Shown: positions 1 to 7,663, counted from the first letter of the stretch. The stretch is 13,768 bases of DNA from Bacillota bacterium (GCA_021816665.1 JAKAXI010000015.1:1-13768); one strand, 5' to 3'. Notes: a model not told the origin generated them from the sequence alone. Numbers and translations: made by a program.

Positions 1-20
1 GCAAACCGACCCAACCATCG

Positions 21-2354
21 TCAGACCGCCCTGACACTGCCTTGCGACACCCACTCGCGCACCTTCTCCGGCGTCACCGGCAGTTCGGCGACCATCACGC
101 CAAACGGCTCGAGCGCGTCGGAGACCGCGTTTGCCACAGCAGCCGGAGCAGCGATAAGCGAGCCTTCGCCCATACCCTTGAATCCGCCGGCACTCTCTGA
201 CGGCGTTTCGAGGTGGACAACCTTCATGTTCGGCACGTCCGTCGTCGTGGGTAACAGGTAGTCGACGAGCGATGTCGTTATGAGCTGTCCGTTTTCGTCG
301 TACTTCAGTTCCTCGAGCAGCGCCTCGCCGATGCCCTGTGCGACGCCGCCGTGAATCTGCCCTTCCACAATCATCGGGTTGATCAATTTGCCACAGTCGT
401 TGGCTACGGCGTAGTCGACCGTTTGTACGAAGCCAGTCCGCGGGTCGACCTCGACGACGGCGATGTGCGTTCCGTTGGAGAACGTCATCGCCCGCTGCGG
501 CCGGTATCGCGCGATGACTTCGAGGCCCGGCGTCACGCCTTCCGGCAGTCGCTTCACGTCCGTGTATGCCGTCTGCGCCAACTCCCGAATCGTGAGCGAC
601 CGCGACGGCACGCCAGCGACAAACGCCTTGCCGTCTTCGATCTCGATGTCTTCCTCCGACGCCTCCAGCAGGTGCCCGGCGATCTTGGCAAGCTTGTCGC
701 GCATCTCTTTGCTGGCGCTGATCGCCGCACCGCCGCCGATCGTCCCTGAGCGGCTACCGCCCGTGCCGCCGCCAAAGGGCGCGCTGTCGGTGTCGCCGTG
801 CAAGATCACGATGTCTTTCATATCGACGCCGAGTTGGTCGGCGATGATCTGCGCCATCGTCGTCTCATGTCCCTGCCCGGATGGCCCGAGGCCAAGCGCT
901 GCGGTAATCGTACCGTTTGGTTCGATGCGAATGGTGCAGGCTTCGTACGGGATCGATCCCGCTTCGGATGCCGCCATTGCGGTCGGCTCGACGAACACCG
1001 AGATACCAAGGCCAATGTACCGCCCCTGCTTGCGCAATTCTGCTTGGCGCTTGCGGAACTCTTCATATCCGATCAGGTTAAGCGCGGCCTCCATCGACTC
1101 GCCGTAGGTGCCCTTGTCGTACGTGAGACCACCCGGGTTCTTATAGGGGAACGCATCCGGCTGAATCATGTTGATCCGTCTGACTTCGACCGGGTCTTTG
1201 CCGAGTGCGCGCGCGACACGATCGACGATACCCTCTTGAACCAGAGAGGCCGGCGGTCCCCACACGCCCCGGTACGCGCCTAGCGGCGCCTTGTTCGAGA
1301 ACGTGCAGTCGATCACGGTGTGCAGGTGCGGGATGTTGTAGGGTCCGGTCAGAATCATCGACGCCAGCGACGTCTCGCCGATCGCTCCCGAAAACGGCAC
1401 AGCCGGGTACGCGCCGACGTCAGCCATCAGGTGGTCACGCACCGCAAGAATGCGGCCGTCGTCATCGTAGGCGACCTCGAAGTCGTGGATGTTGTCGCGC
1501 GCGTGGTAGTCCGCGAGCAGGGACTCCGTACGGTCGCTGACCCACTTCACCGGTCGGCGCAGCTTTTGCGACGCGACGATGACGACCAAGTACTCCGGAT
1601 AGTGGCCGGCTTTGATGCCAAATGCCCCGCCCACTTCCGGTACGACGACGCGGATGCGGTTCTCCGGGATCTGCAGGTATTCAGCCAGTCCCTCACGCAG
1701 GCCGTGCGGCGACTGGTGACCGACGTAGACGGTCAGGCGACCAGAAAAGGGATCGACCATCGCGGCACAGCCGCGGTTCTCCATTGCGGCGCCCGTCTGG
1801 CGGTTCAGCTTGAACGTGTCTTTCAGGTGGTGTGGAGCGCTGTCAAAGGCTGCGTCAAAGCCTTCCGTCTTGCGCTCGCGGTGGAACATGACGTTTGAGC
1901 GACCATCCCAGACCGTCCGCGTCTCAGGCTTCAGCGCGTCGCGAATACCGAGCACAGGGTCTATGGACTCGTACCGGATTTTGACCAAGTCACAGGCATC
2001 CTCCGCGATGTAGCGGTTCTCAGCGATGACGGCGACCACCGGCTCCCCGACGTACCGCACCTCGTCCGAAGCGAGAACTGGCTGGTCCACGTGGTTGGAC
2101 TCGTCCGGGAGTATGACCGGGCAGTCCGCGTGCGTGAACACGGCTTTGACGCCGGGTACTTGCTTAGCAGCCTCAATGTCGATCGAGACGATTTTCGCAG
2201 CCGGTCGATCGGAGCGCACAAATGCCACTTCGAGCATGCCTGGAAATTCGATGTCGTCGAGGTAGCGCCCGCTGCCAGACAGTAGTCGAGCGTCCTCAAT
2301 GCGCGTGACGCGTCCACCCGTAAACTGCGGTTTCACGAACTCTTCTCCACTCAT
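21..2354 (-). CDS. Molybdopterin-binding large subunit of a xanthine dehydrogenase/CO dehydrogenase-like hydroxylase (CoxL-like, form unassigned)
   Basis: Catalytic Mo subunit of an M-S-L molybdenum hydroxylase, 777 residues, the usual length for CoxL-type proteins. It shows GGAFGIK at 242-248, GQGHE at 493-497, GTGGSRS at 530-536 and KGMGEGS at 726-732, where Glu730 corresponds to the conserved catalytic glutamate of the family. The loop that separates CO dehydrogenase forms reads AYRGVWG (360-366): it lacks the Cys of form I AYRCSFR and is not the AYRGAGR of form II. A CO dehydrogenase role is therefore unlikely, and an aldehyde, purine, N-heterocycle or acyl substrate is possible. The ATG is preceded by GAGGAGG and overlaps the coxS stop (ATGA), suggesting translational coupling. 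It is the last gene of the operon visible here and ends 20 bp from the window edge. Family certain; substrate not known. Confidence 0.95.
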   Translation of the reverse strand: MSGEEFVKPQFTGGRVTRIEDARLLSGSGRYLDDIEFPGMLEVAFVRSDRPAAKIVSIDIEAAKQVPGVKAVFTHADCPVILPDESNHVDQPVLASDEVRYVGEPVVAVIAENRYIAEDACDLVKIRYESIDPVLGIRDALKPETRTVWDGRSNVMFHRERKTEGFDAAFDSAPHHLKDTFKLNRQTGAAMENRGCAAMVDPFSGRLTVYVGHQSPHGLREGLAEYLQIPENRIRVVVPEVGGAFGIKAGHYPEYLVVIVASQKLRRPVKWVSDRTESLLADYHARDNIHDFEVAYDDDGRILAVRDHLMADVGAYPAVPFSGAIGETSLASMILTGPYNIPHLHTVIDCTFSNKAPLGAYRGVWGPPASLVQEGIVDRVARALGKDPVEVRRINMIQPDAFPYKNPGGLTYDKGTYGESMEAALNLIGYEEFRKRQAELRKQGRYIGLGISVFVEPTAMAASEAGSIPYEACTIRIEPNGTITAALGLGPSGQGHETTMAQIIADQLGVDMKDIVILHGDTDSAPFGGGTGGSRSGTIGGGAAISASKEMRDKLAKIAGHLLEASEEDIEIEDGKAFVAGVPSRSLTIRELAQTAYTDVKRLPEGVTPGLEVIARYRPQRAMTFSNGTHIAVVEVDPRTGFVQTVDYAVANDCGKLINPMIVEGQIHGGVAQGIGEALLEELKYDENGQLITTSLVDYLLPTTTDVPNMKVVHLETPSESAGGFKGMGEGSLIAAPAAVANAVSDALEPFGVMVAELPVTPEKVREWVSQGSVRAV

Positions 2355-2839
2355 CCGCGCCGCCTCCTCTCTGCAGCGTCCTTCACAGCTTCAACGATAA
2401 ACTGATAACCTGTGCAGCGGCACAGGTTGCCGGACAGGGCTTCGCGGATCTCGTCTTCCGTCGGGTTAGGGTTGCGCTCAAGCAGGGCCTCCGTCGTGAC
2501 GACCATCGCTGGCGTGCAATACCCGCACTGCAGGGCGTGGCGGTCTTGGAACGCCTGTTGCACGTCCGTCAGCGAATCATTGGAACTGAAACCTTCAATG
2601 GTCTTGATCTCGGCTCCATCTGCCTGGACTGCAAACAGCAGACAGCTGCGCTGCGGCTGCCCGTCAATGAGGACAGTGCATGCGCCACAGACGCCTTGCT
2701 CGCACCCGACGTGCGTGCCGGTCAAACCAAGCTGATGACGCAGCACATCCGACAGAAGCCAGCGTGGCTCAACTTCAACCATGTAGGATTGTCCGTTCAC
2801 GTGCAGTGTGATCGACTGCAGTTGACTAACTGTCGACAT
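2351..2839 (-). CDS. coxS: [2Fe-2S] iron-sulfur small subunit of molybdenum hydroxylase (CoxS-like)
   Basis: Electron-transfer subunit carrying two [2Fe-2S] clusters, passing electrons from the Mo centre to FAD. At 162 residues it has the normal length. The N-terminal plant-type ferredoxin domain has Cys46, Cys51, Cys54 and Cys66 (CEQGVCGAC followed by C). The C-terminal helical domain has Cys105/Cys108 (CGYC) and Cys140/Cys142 (CRC), so all eight ligands are present. The ATG is preceded by GGGAGG at 8 nt and shares one base with the coxM stop codon (TAATG). Its own TGA overlaps the large-subunit ATG. These overlaps imply coupled, equimolar synthesis of the three subunits. Family assignment is firm; the cox symbol is by cluster similarity and does not imply CO as substrate. 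Confidence 0.95.
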   Translation of the reverse strand: MSTVSQLQSITLHVNGQSYMVEVEPRWLLSDVLRHQLGLTGTHVGCEQGVCGACTVLIDGQPQRSCLLFAVQADGAEIKTIEGFSSNDSLTDVQQAFQDRHALQCGYCTPAMVVTTEALLERNPNPTEDEIREALSGNLCRCTGYQFIVEAVKDAAERRRRG

Positions 2840-3654
2840 TACGCTCGCCTCCCGCGTGCATTTTGGTAAGCCGCCTCCGCCACTTCGACCGCCAGTTGAC
2901 GGCGGTACTCGGGTTCGCTGAGCGGGTCAAGTTCCTGCGCCACTTCCGCCAACCGTTGCCTGCGAGCGGTATCGTCGGCCGGGAGGTCGAGTTCACGGCG
3001 TTCAGGTCCGCCGCTGACGCCAAACCAGGTCACCTCTGCCGCACCGTTCTCTGCAAGCGCCACGAACGCGCCAGCTAGCGCGAAGTCACCAGGACGACGC
3101 GCGAACTCCGCAAAGCCGTACGACTTCGCAGACGAAACAGGAATGTGGACAGCGGTCAGCAGCTCTCCCGGTTGGATGTCCGTAGTCAGGAGACCGAGGT
3201 AGAACTCCTCAGCCGGCACCGTTCGTGTCCCGTCGACGGACTGCAGTTCCAGCTCTGCGCGCAAGGCCACCATCGCTGCAGGAAGTTCGGATGCAGGGTC
3301 GGCGTGCGTCAGCGAACCGCCAAGGGTGCCTCGTGTGCGAATCGCCCAGTGACCCACTTCTCCAGCTGCGTCGGCGAGGACAGGCAACAGTTCCCGCACT
3401 AGAGGGTCCTCGTGAAGTTCCTGGTGACGCACCAAAGCGCCGAGCGCAACACCCGCATCGGTTTTCCGGATGTAGGAGAGTTCTTTGACTTGATTGATGT
3501 CCACCAGCTTGGCAGGCCGGCTCAAACGAAAGTTCATCATCGGAATCAGGCTTTGTCCGCCAGCGATGACCTTTGCATCACCATCCTCGGCCAACAGGCG
3601 CAGCGCGTCTGTCAGGACAGTCGGTCGTTCATACGCAAATGCGACCGGTTTCAT
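2839..3654 (-). CDS. coxM: FAD-binding medium subunit of molybdenum hydroxylase (CoxM-like)
   Basis: FAD-binding subunit of the heterotrimeric hydroxylase, delivering electrons to the final acceptor. The 271-residue protein has the two flavin-binding signatures of the CO dehydrogenase medium-chain family: AGGQS at 31-35 and TLGGSLTHADP at 110-120. These are followed by the C-terminal CO-dehydrogenase flavoprotein domain (about 175-265). The length is slightly below the 280-290 common in the family, with no obvious loss. The start ATG has only a modest ribosome binding site (AAGGGA). It follows coxE after 75 bp without a visible terminator, so it probably belongs to the same transcript. Its TAA overlaps the coxS ATG by one base. 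Confidence 0.95.
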   Translation of the reverse strand: MKPVAFAYERPTVLTDALRLLAEDGDAKVIAGGQSLIPMMNFRLSRPAKLVDINQVKELSYIRKTDAGVALGALVRHQELHEDPLVRELLPVLADAAGEVGHWAIRTRGTLGGSLTHADPASELPAAMVALRAELELQSVDGTRTVPAEEFYLGLLTTDIQPGELLTAVHIPVSSAKSYGFAEFARRPGDFALAGAFVALAENGAAEVTWFGVSGGPERRELDLPADDTARRQRLAEVAQELDPLSEPEYRRQLAVEVAEAAYQNARGRRA

Positions 3655-3729
3655 TAGAGTCCCTTCTTTCTGCAGTCATGTAGCGCGTCTGATCCAGCGA
3701 AGCAGGACTCTCTCGCAGGACCGTCACGC

Positions 3730-4464
3730 TCAAGTTTGCACGTACTGCGCAAAGCGCAGGAAATCATCAGCTGTCGCACCCGGGTACATCCCGGTAACAA
3801 GCGGTTTTGCGGCTCGCAGCGCGCGAGTCCGCGGCTGAAACCCAGGCGTTCCTTGAAGCGGATTTAACCAGAACACATTGCAGCCGGCCTGGCGTATCCG
3901 CCGGAGGGCGCTCGCGAGAGCTTCAGGTTGTCCGACATCCCAACCATCTGAGATCACGACAATCGTCGACTCTGGCCGCAACCACCGGCCGCCAAACCGC
4001 TCATTGAATTCGGTCAGCACGCCGCCGATATTGGTGCCGCCTGCCCAGACTTGCTCGAGGCGCGCCAGTTCACGCCGCGCTGCGCCAAAGGGACGTTTCA
4101 GCGCGGACGTCACCTCTTCGATGTGGGTGCCAAAGGGAAAGACGCCCACTTGGTCGTAGCGCTGCACGAACCCGTATGCAAACGCTAGGCACACGTCGCG
4201 AACGTCTGACATCGACCCGGAAACGTCCCACAGGATCGCGATGCGGCCCGGTCGGCGTTTCGCTCGGCGCCGCTCAAACGCAAAGGCCGGTTTCCCGGCC
4301 CGCGCCCACTGACGCGCCGTTTTCCGCCAGTCCACACCGCGGCGTCCGATCAAAAGCCGTGGCAGGCGGCTCGGCACCGTCGGTGCCACGCTGGTCCGCC
4401 GTGGCAGGCGGTCAATCCAGCGCGGAGGACGCTCAAAGTCGACTTCACTCAGCCTGCGCCCCAC
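3730..4464 (-). CDS. coxE: VWA-domain protein, CoxE-like maturation factor lacking the usual N-terminal domain
   Basis: CoxE proteins partner the AAA+ ATPase CoxD in maturing the active site of CO dehydrogenase-like enzymes (known for the cox system; inferred here). From the GTG at 4464 it has 244 residues: a basic stretch at 1-73, then a von Willebrand factor A domain with a complete MIDAS, DVSGSMS (Asp80, Ser82, Ser84), GGTN (Thr144) and SDGWD (Asp173). The closing NPLQGTPGF segment (201-209) is typical of CoxE. Known CoxE proteins are near 390 residues and have an extra N-terminal domain, which is missing. The same frame stays open upstream to the coxD stop at 4618-4620 without any ATG, GTG or TTG. 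GTG 4464 is therefore the only standard start, with a GGGGGAAG about 11 nt upstream. The true N-terminus is uncertain. Confidence 0.88.
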   Translation of the reverse strand: MGRRLSEVDFERPPRWIDRLPRRTSVAPTVPSRLPRLLIGRRGVDWRKTARQWARAGKPAFAFERRRAKRRPGRIAILWDVSGSMSDVRDVCLAFAYGFVQRYDQVGVFPFGTHIEEVTSALKRPFGAARRELARLEQVWAGGTNIGGVLTEFNERFGGRWLRPESTIVVISDGWDVGQPEALASALRRIRQAGCNVFWLNPLQGTPGFQPRTRALRAAKPLVTGMYPGATADDFLRFAQYVQT

Positions 4465-4617
4465 TTGCAGCGTTGCTTCCCCCGCGCCAACTTCTGTGTC
4501 AGGAGAATCCAGCGAGTCAACGTCGCCATCACGCTCAGCGGATGCAGAATCTGTCTGCGGCGGAGCCCCCGGCGCAGGCGGTTCGCTCTCTTCCGTGTCC
4601 GCCTCGCCGTCTGGCAG
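4465..4617 (-). other. In-frame acidic, proline-rich open stretch between coxD stop and coxE start
   Basis: Immediately after the coxD TGA, 51 codons stay open in the frame shared by coxD and coxE. The encoded stretch has about 15 Asp/Glu and 7 Pro and reads like the flexible linker that normally joins the N-terminal and VWA domains of CoxE. It contains no ATG, GTG or TTG, only CTG at codons 1, 36 and 50. It is either the untranslated relic of a longer coxE, an N-terminal extension begun at CTG, or part of a CoxD-CoxE product made by TGA readthrough. Confidence 0.55.
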
Positions 4618-5499
4618 TCAAGTGTCGCCGATGAGCTCCGCGATGCGACTGAGGACCGTTTCCATGTCCATCGCATCTTTGACGACACACCCGAGCGTCT
4701 GCCGCACCCAGGCAGCGTTCCATGCCGCGTGAGGAGTTTTGGCGAACGCTTCGGCCCAGTCGAGGGTCTCGCTCAGCCCTGGTGGCTTCATCAGGTCAAA
4801 GTTGCGCAGCTTCCGTACCGCTGCGACCAGGCTTTGTGTAACGTCCGTGGGCAGGTCGGGGACACGTAGCGCCACAACCGCCTGCTCGCGCTCGGCATTA
4901 GGCCAATCAACGTGGTGGTAGAGACAGCGTCTGCGCAGTGCGTCGCTGAGCGGTCGCGTGCGATTGGATGTCAGAATCGTGACTGGCACCACCTTGGCGT
5001 GAACCGTGCACCATTCCGGGATCGAGATTTGGTACTCAGCCAGATACTCCAAGAGCAGAGCTTCGAACGCTTCATCGGCGCGATCAATTTCATCGATCAA
5101 GAGCACGGCTCCGCGGTCGCTCTGCAAAGCGCGCAAAAGCGGTCGCGGCAGTATGTACTTCTCCGTGAACACGTCGTCGGCGCGGTTTGCGGTGAGGTCG
5201 GCAAGTTGCCGATGGTAATTCCAGTCGTACAAGGCCTGCGCTGCGTCTATGCCCTCAAAGCACTGCAGCCGGAATAAGTCACGGTCGAGAGCGTCCGCCA
5301 GGGCTTTGGCAAGCGCCGTCTTCCCAACACCTGCTGGACCCTCGAGCAAGAGCGGTCGACCGAGCGTTACGGCAAGAGACGCCATCGAGGCAAGCCCGTC
5401 GTCTGCGAGGTACCCTGTCCGCTCCAGTTGCTCTCGATACGAAGCCACAGCTTCGGCCGAGCGGGCGACTTGTCTGATGCTGTCTGCGTCGAAATGCAA
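4618..5499 (-). CDS. coxD: MoxR-family AAA+ ATPase, CoxD-like
   Basis: AAA+ ATPase of the MoxR class, cytoplasmic chaperone partner of CoxE in maturing molybdenum hydroxylases (CoxD of Oligotropha is linked to assembly of the metal active site; role here inferred). The 293 residues match the family length. Walker A is GPAGVGKT (54-61), Walker B LLIDEID (133-139), sensor 1 lies around Asn179 (TSNRT), and the arginine-rich DALRRRC is at 186-192. The FEGID and YDWNYHRQL segments (81-99) are typical of CoxD. It starts at TTG, preceded by GAGGTGGGGTGAG; no better ATG exists near the conserved start. It lies 34 bp after coxG and is in the same frame as coxE, separated by a single TGA. Confidence 0.93.
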   Translation of the reverse strand: MHFDADSIRQVARSAEAVASYREQLERTGYLADDGLASMASLAVTLGRPLLLEGPAGVGKTALAKALADALDRDLFRLQCFEGIDAAQALYDWNYHRQLADLTANRADDVFTEKYILPRPLLRALQSDRGAVLLIDEIDRADEAFEALLLEYLAEYQISIPEWCTVHAKVVPVTILTSNRTRPLSDALRRRCLYHHVDWPNAEREQAVVALRVPDLPTDVTQSLVAAVRKLRNFDLMKPPGLSETLDWAEAFAKTPHAAWNAAWVRQTLGCVVKDAMDMETVLSRIAELIGDT

Positions 5500-5533
5500 C
5501 GACTCACCCCACCTCGGCGGCTGACGGTGAATG

Positions 5534-5977
5534 TCAGCCGGGTTGCTTGGCTGCTTTTAACACGCCGTTAAAAAACTGATTGACGAGCAGTTTGGCGACA
5601 CCGGACAACATGCGTTGACCAACGCCAGCGACTTTGCCGCCCACTTTCGCTTCTCCGTCGTACGTCACCTTGGTCCCGTCTCCGTCGGCAGTCAAAGTAA
5701 CGGTGACGTCGGATTCCATAAACCCCATCGAACCCTCGCCCTTGATGAGCAGACGATAGTGTTCTCCCGGTGCAATGTCAGCCATCTCGAGTTCCCCGTC
5801 GTAGCTACCTTTGATGCCCGCTACTCCGACTTCCATCTGTGCCTTGAAACGGGTCTCAGACTCCGGTTCGAGAGATTTCAGGCCAGGCATTGCTTTTGTG
5901 ATCACGGACGGATCAGTCAACAGCTGGTAGGTCTCCAGCGGCGTAGTTGGAAACACTTTTTCACCGGATAGATGCAT
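5534..5977 (-). CDS. coxG: CoxG-like SRPBCC-family protein
   Basis: CoxG-type START/SRPBCC-fold protein; in CO dehydrogenase clusters CoxG helps recruit the enzyme to the cytoplasmic membrane (known of the family). From ATG 5977 it has 147 residues. Seen: an opening MHLSGEK, DPSVITKAMPG near residues 22-32 (the conserved DPxxLxxxxPG element), and a C-terminal amphipathic stretch GGKVAGVGQRML followed by LLVNQFF, as in CoxG proteins. Two ATGs, at 5983 and 5977, follow a GAGGGGGGG run; 5977 gives the better ribosome binding site distance and family N-terminus, while 5983 would add two residues. It follows the acyl-CoA reductase by 52 bp and precedes coxD by 34 bp, within one operon. Confidence 0.92.
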   Translation of the reverse strand: MHLSGEKVFPTTPLETYQLLTDPSVITKAMPGLKSLEPESETRFKAQMEVGVAGIKGSYDGELEMADIAPGEHYRLLIKGEGSMGFMESDVTVTLTADGDGTKVTYDGEAKVGGKVAGVGQRMLSGVAKLLVNQFFNGVLKAAKQPG

Positions 5978-6029
5978 GACCATCCCCCCCTCGTGCGTAT
6001 AGCACCATTCTAACAAATTGTCCGAGGCT

Positions 6030-7037
6030 TTACTTCTGTAATTGAACTACGACTCGGCCTTGTACCTGGTTGTTGAGAATTTCCTTCAGTACGGTCGGCA
6101 CTTCTTCGAGTCCAATCACCCGAGTCATCCCCGCCAGTTGCTTCGTCACATTCCAGTCTGTTGCCAGCTTGCGCCACACCCTCGTGCGGACTTCGCGCGA
6201 TGCGTAGACAGAATCAATTCCGAGCAGGTTCACTCCGCGCAGGATAAACGGAAACACCGTAGCATCCAGATTGGGGCCACCCGTCAGGCCACAGGCAGAC
6301 ACGGAAGCACCGTAGCGCAAACTACGCACAACACTGGAGAGTGTCTGTCCGCCAACAGGATCGACGGCGCCAGCCCAGCGCTGTTGGTCGAGCGATTTGC
6401 CTGCAGGAACAAGTACCTCGTCACGGCCGATCACGTCTGATGCGCCGAGTGTGCGCAGAAGTTCGTGAGCCGACAGTTTCCCCGTGCTCGCCACGACGTT
6501 GTAGCCAGCCTTCGCCAGAATCGCAACAGCCACGCTGCCGACGCCTCCACTTGCCCCGGTGACGAGGACTGGCCCCTGCTCCTTTTGAAGGCCGTTGTGC
6601 ACAAGGCGTTCAACCGATAGGGCCGCAGTGAACCCAGCCGTGCCAAGCACCATGGCGTCATAAGCACTGAGCCCGCGCGGTAACGGAATGACCCAATTCG
6701 CGGGTACACTCGCGTACTCTGCATAGCCTCCAAACTGTGAGACGCCCAGTTCGTAGCCGGTCACAAGCACCTGCGTGCCGATTTTGATCGTGCTGTCCTC
6801 AGACCACACTACGGTGCCAGCGAGGTCAATCCCAGGCACGATTGGGTACGTGCGAACGACGCGGCCCTGCCGAATTGACGCCAACCCGTCCTTGTAGTTG
6901 ACACTAGAGTACGCGACTTGGATGACGATTTCGTGCTGAGGCAAATCTGCAGCGTCAAGTTCGCGCAGTTCCAATCGCACCTCGTCGTTCTCTGAGACGG
7001 CCAGCAACGCACGAAAACGCTCCGGGACCTGGTTCAT
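6030..7037 (-). CDS. Acrylyl-CoA reductase / quinone oxidoreductase, YhdH/YhfP (AcuI) family
   Basis: Zinc-independent medium-chain dehydrogenase/reductase of the YhdH/AcuI family, members of which reduce acryloyl-CoA to propionyl-CoA with NADPH. The 335 residues match the family. Seen: YSSVNYKDGL at 43-52, the nucleotide-binding VTGASGGVGSVAV at 159-171, STGK at 184-187 (expected to contact the NADPH phosphate), CGLTGG at 249-254 and the family-typical FILRGVNLLGIDSV at 264-277. The zinc ligands of alcohol dehydrogenases are absent. ATG 7037 is preceded by GGGAGGG at 7 nt; an upstream in-frame ATG at 7052 lies beyond that site and is less likely. It is the first gene of the run leading into the cox-like genes, suggesting that the hydroxylase serves a CoA-thioester or small-acid pathway (inference). 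Confidence 0.92.
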   Translation of the reverse strand: MNQVPERFRALLAVSENDEVRLELRELDAADLPQHEIVIQVAYSSVNYKDGLASIRQGRVVRTYPIVPGIDLAGTVVWSEDSTIKIGTQVLVTGYELGVSQFGGYAEYASVPANWVIPLPRGLSAYDAMVLGTAGFTAALSVERLVHNGLQKEQGPVLVTGASGGVGSVAVAILAKAGYNVVASTGKLSAHELLRTLGASDVIGRDEVLVPAGKSLDQQRWAGAVDPVGGQTLSSVVRSLRYGASVSACGLTGGPNLDATVFPFILRGVNLLGIDSVYASREVRTRVWRKLATDWNVTKQLAGMTRVIGLEEVPTVLKEILNNQVQGRVVVQLQK

Positions 7038-7101
7038 CTGATTCCCTCCCATCCGACATTCACGTATAGAGTGGTACGGGTACAGTTGGGGTCGACAAAG
7101 C

Positions 7102-7154
7102 GGACTGGTTTTTCGTGGTTTGATCGGGGCAGCTTAGCCCTATTTTACCAGTCC
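7102..7154. repeat. 8-bp perfect inverted repeat upstream of the reductase-cox operon
   Basis: GGACTGGT at 7102-7109 is mirrored by ACCAGTCC at 7147-7154, with 37 bp between. Inside lies a smaller GGGC/GCCC hairpin (7127-7140). The right arm touches the candidate -10 box at 7142-7147, so a regulatory or attenuator role is possible, but it could also be chance. Confidence 0.4.
7142..7150 (-). promoter_or_regulatory. Candidate extended -10 promoter for the reductase-cox operon
   Basis: On the minus strand TGG-TAAAAT forms an extended -10 element (TGn plus 5/6 of TATAAT). No good -35 hexamer is visible at the expected distance. It would give a leader of roughly 100 nt before ATG 7037. Weak support. 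Confidence 0.3.
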
Positions 7155-7210
7155 ACGGTGTCGTTTTGTAGTGTAGCCATGCGAGCACAACTCAAGCGAT
7201 GTGATTGCGA

Positions 7211-7515
7211 CTAGCGCGATTGGACATAGTTGGGCAAGTCTTGCTTCACTTTCTTCTCCCACCCACCGTCCATGATCCCTCGGATCACTGTGTGAGGCTG
7301 GCCAAACCGCGTCCTCTTCTCGGCACCCCAACCGGAGTGGACGAGTGTAAATTCGAGCCCGAGTGGAGGAGGAAGTTTGCGCCGACCGTAGGTTCAAACG
7401 AATTCGGCATGAACCATCCAGCCATACCCTCGGACGTGGCGACAGCCTCCCACACTTGTTCAACCGGAACGTAGAGACAGACAGAGTGGCGGATATCGGG
7501 CAGTGATTGGCGCAA
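7211..7515 (-). pseudogene. Broken AHSA1/SRPBCC (Hsp90 ATPase activator-like) gene with internal deletion and frame change
   Basis: The 5' part, from TTG 7515 with GGAGG 8 nt upstream, reads LPDIRHSVCLYVPVEQVWEA and continues through GWFMPNSFEPTVGANF, the typical N-terminal half of the AHSA1 family. This frame then runs into unrelated residues and stops near 7285. The C-terminal half is found from about 7354 in another frame (offset of two): EFTLVHSGWGAEK, then PHTVIRGIMDGGWEKKVKQD, ending in TAG at 7211. The two halves together give about 100 residues where intact relatives have roughly 150, so about 40 central residues are missing. Both halves keep good family matches, which suggests recent inactivation. 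Such genes often lie next to an ArsR regulator; none is seen here. Confidence 0.85.
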
Positions 7516-7554
7516 CGGTATTGCCTCCAGTAGCTGGCTAATGTGTTTGCTCCT

Positions 7555-7582
7555 AATGTAACAAACAGCGTCCAAACGTCAA
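7555..7582 (-). promoter_or_regulatory. Probable sigma-A-type promoter of the AHSA1 pseudogene
   Basis: On the minus strand, TTGACG (rc of 7577-7582) is followed after 16 bp by TACATT (rc of 7555-7560). A transcript would start near 7548 and reach the GGAGG/TTG start at 7515 after about 33 nt. A 6-bp inverted repeat TGTTTG/CAAACA (7544-7549 and 7562-7567) brackets the -10 box and may be an operator. Confidence 0.5.
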
Positions 7583-7663
7583 AGGTAGTTCATGGTGCCG
7601 TGTCGAAAGAAATCCCGTACACTAGGTCAATGAGCCGATGGTTGGGGACAATAACGCCTGGAC

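Noticed and set aside
463..1107. Long plus-strand open frame (214 codons) opposite the large subunit gene
   Set aside because: It is antisense to a clear CDS, has no ribosome binding site and a Ser/Arg/Pro-rich composition typical of shadow frames in GC-rich DNA.
21..2354. Naming the large subunit coxL and calling the cluster an aerobic CO dehydrogenase
   Set aside because: The active-site loop AYRGVWG lacks the Cys of form I and the pattern of form II, so the substrate cannot be stated.
5984..5990. Run of seven G in the ribosome binding site of coxG as a phase-variation switch
   Set aside because: Seven bases is short for slipped-strand variation, and it lies in a simple purine-rich ribosome binding site; no other evidence.
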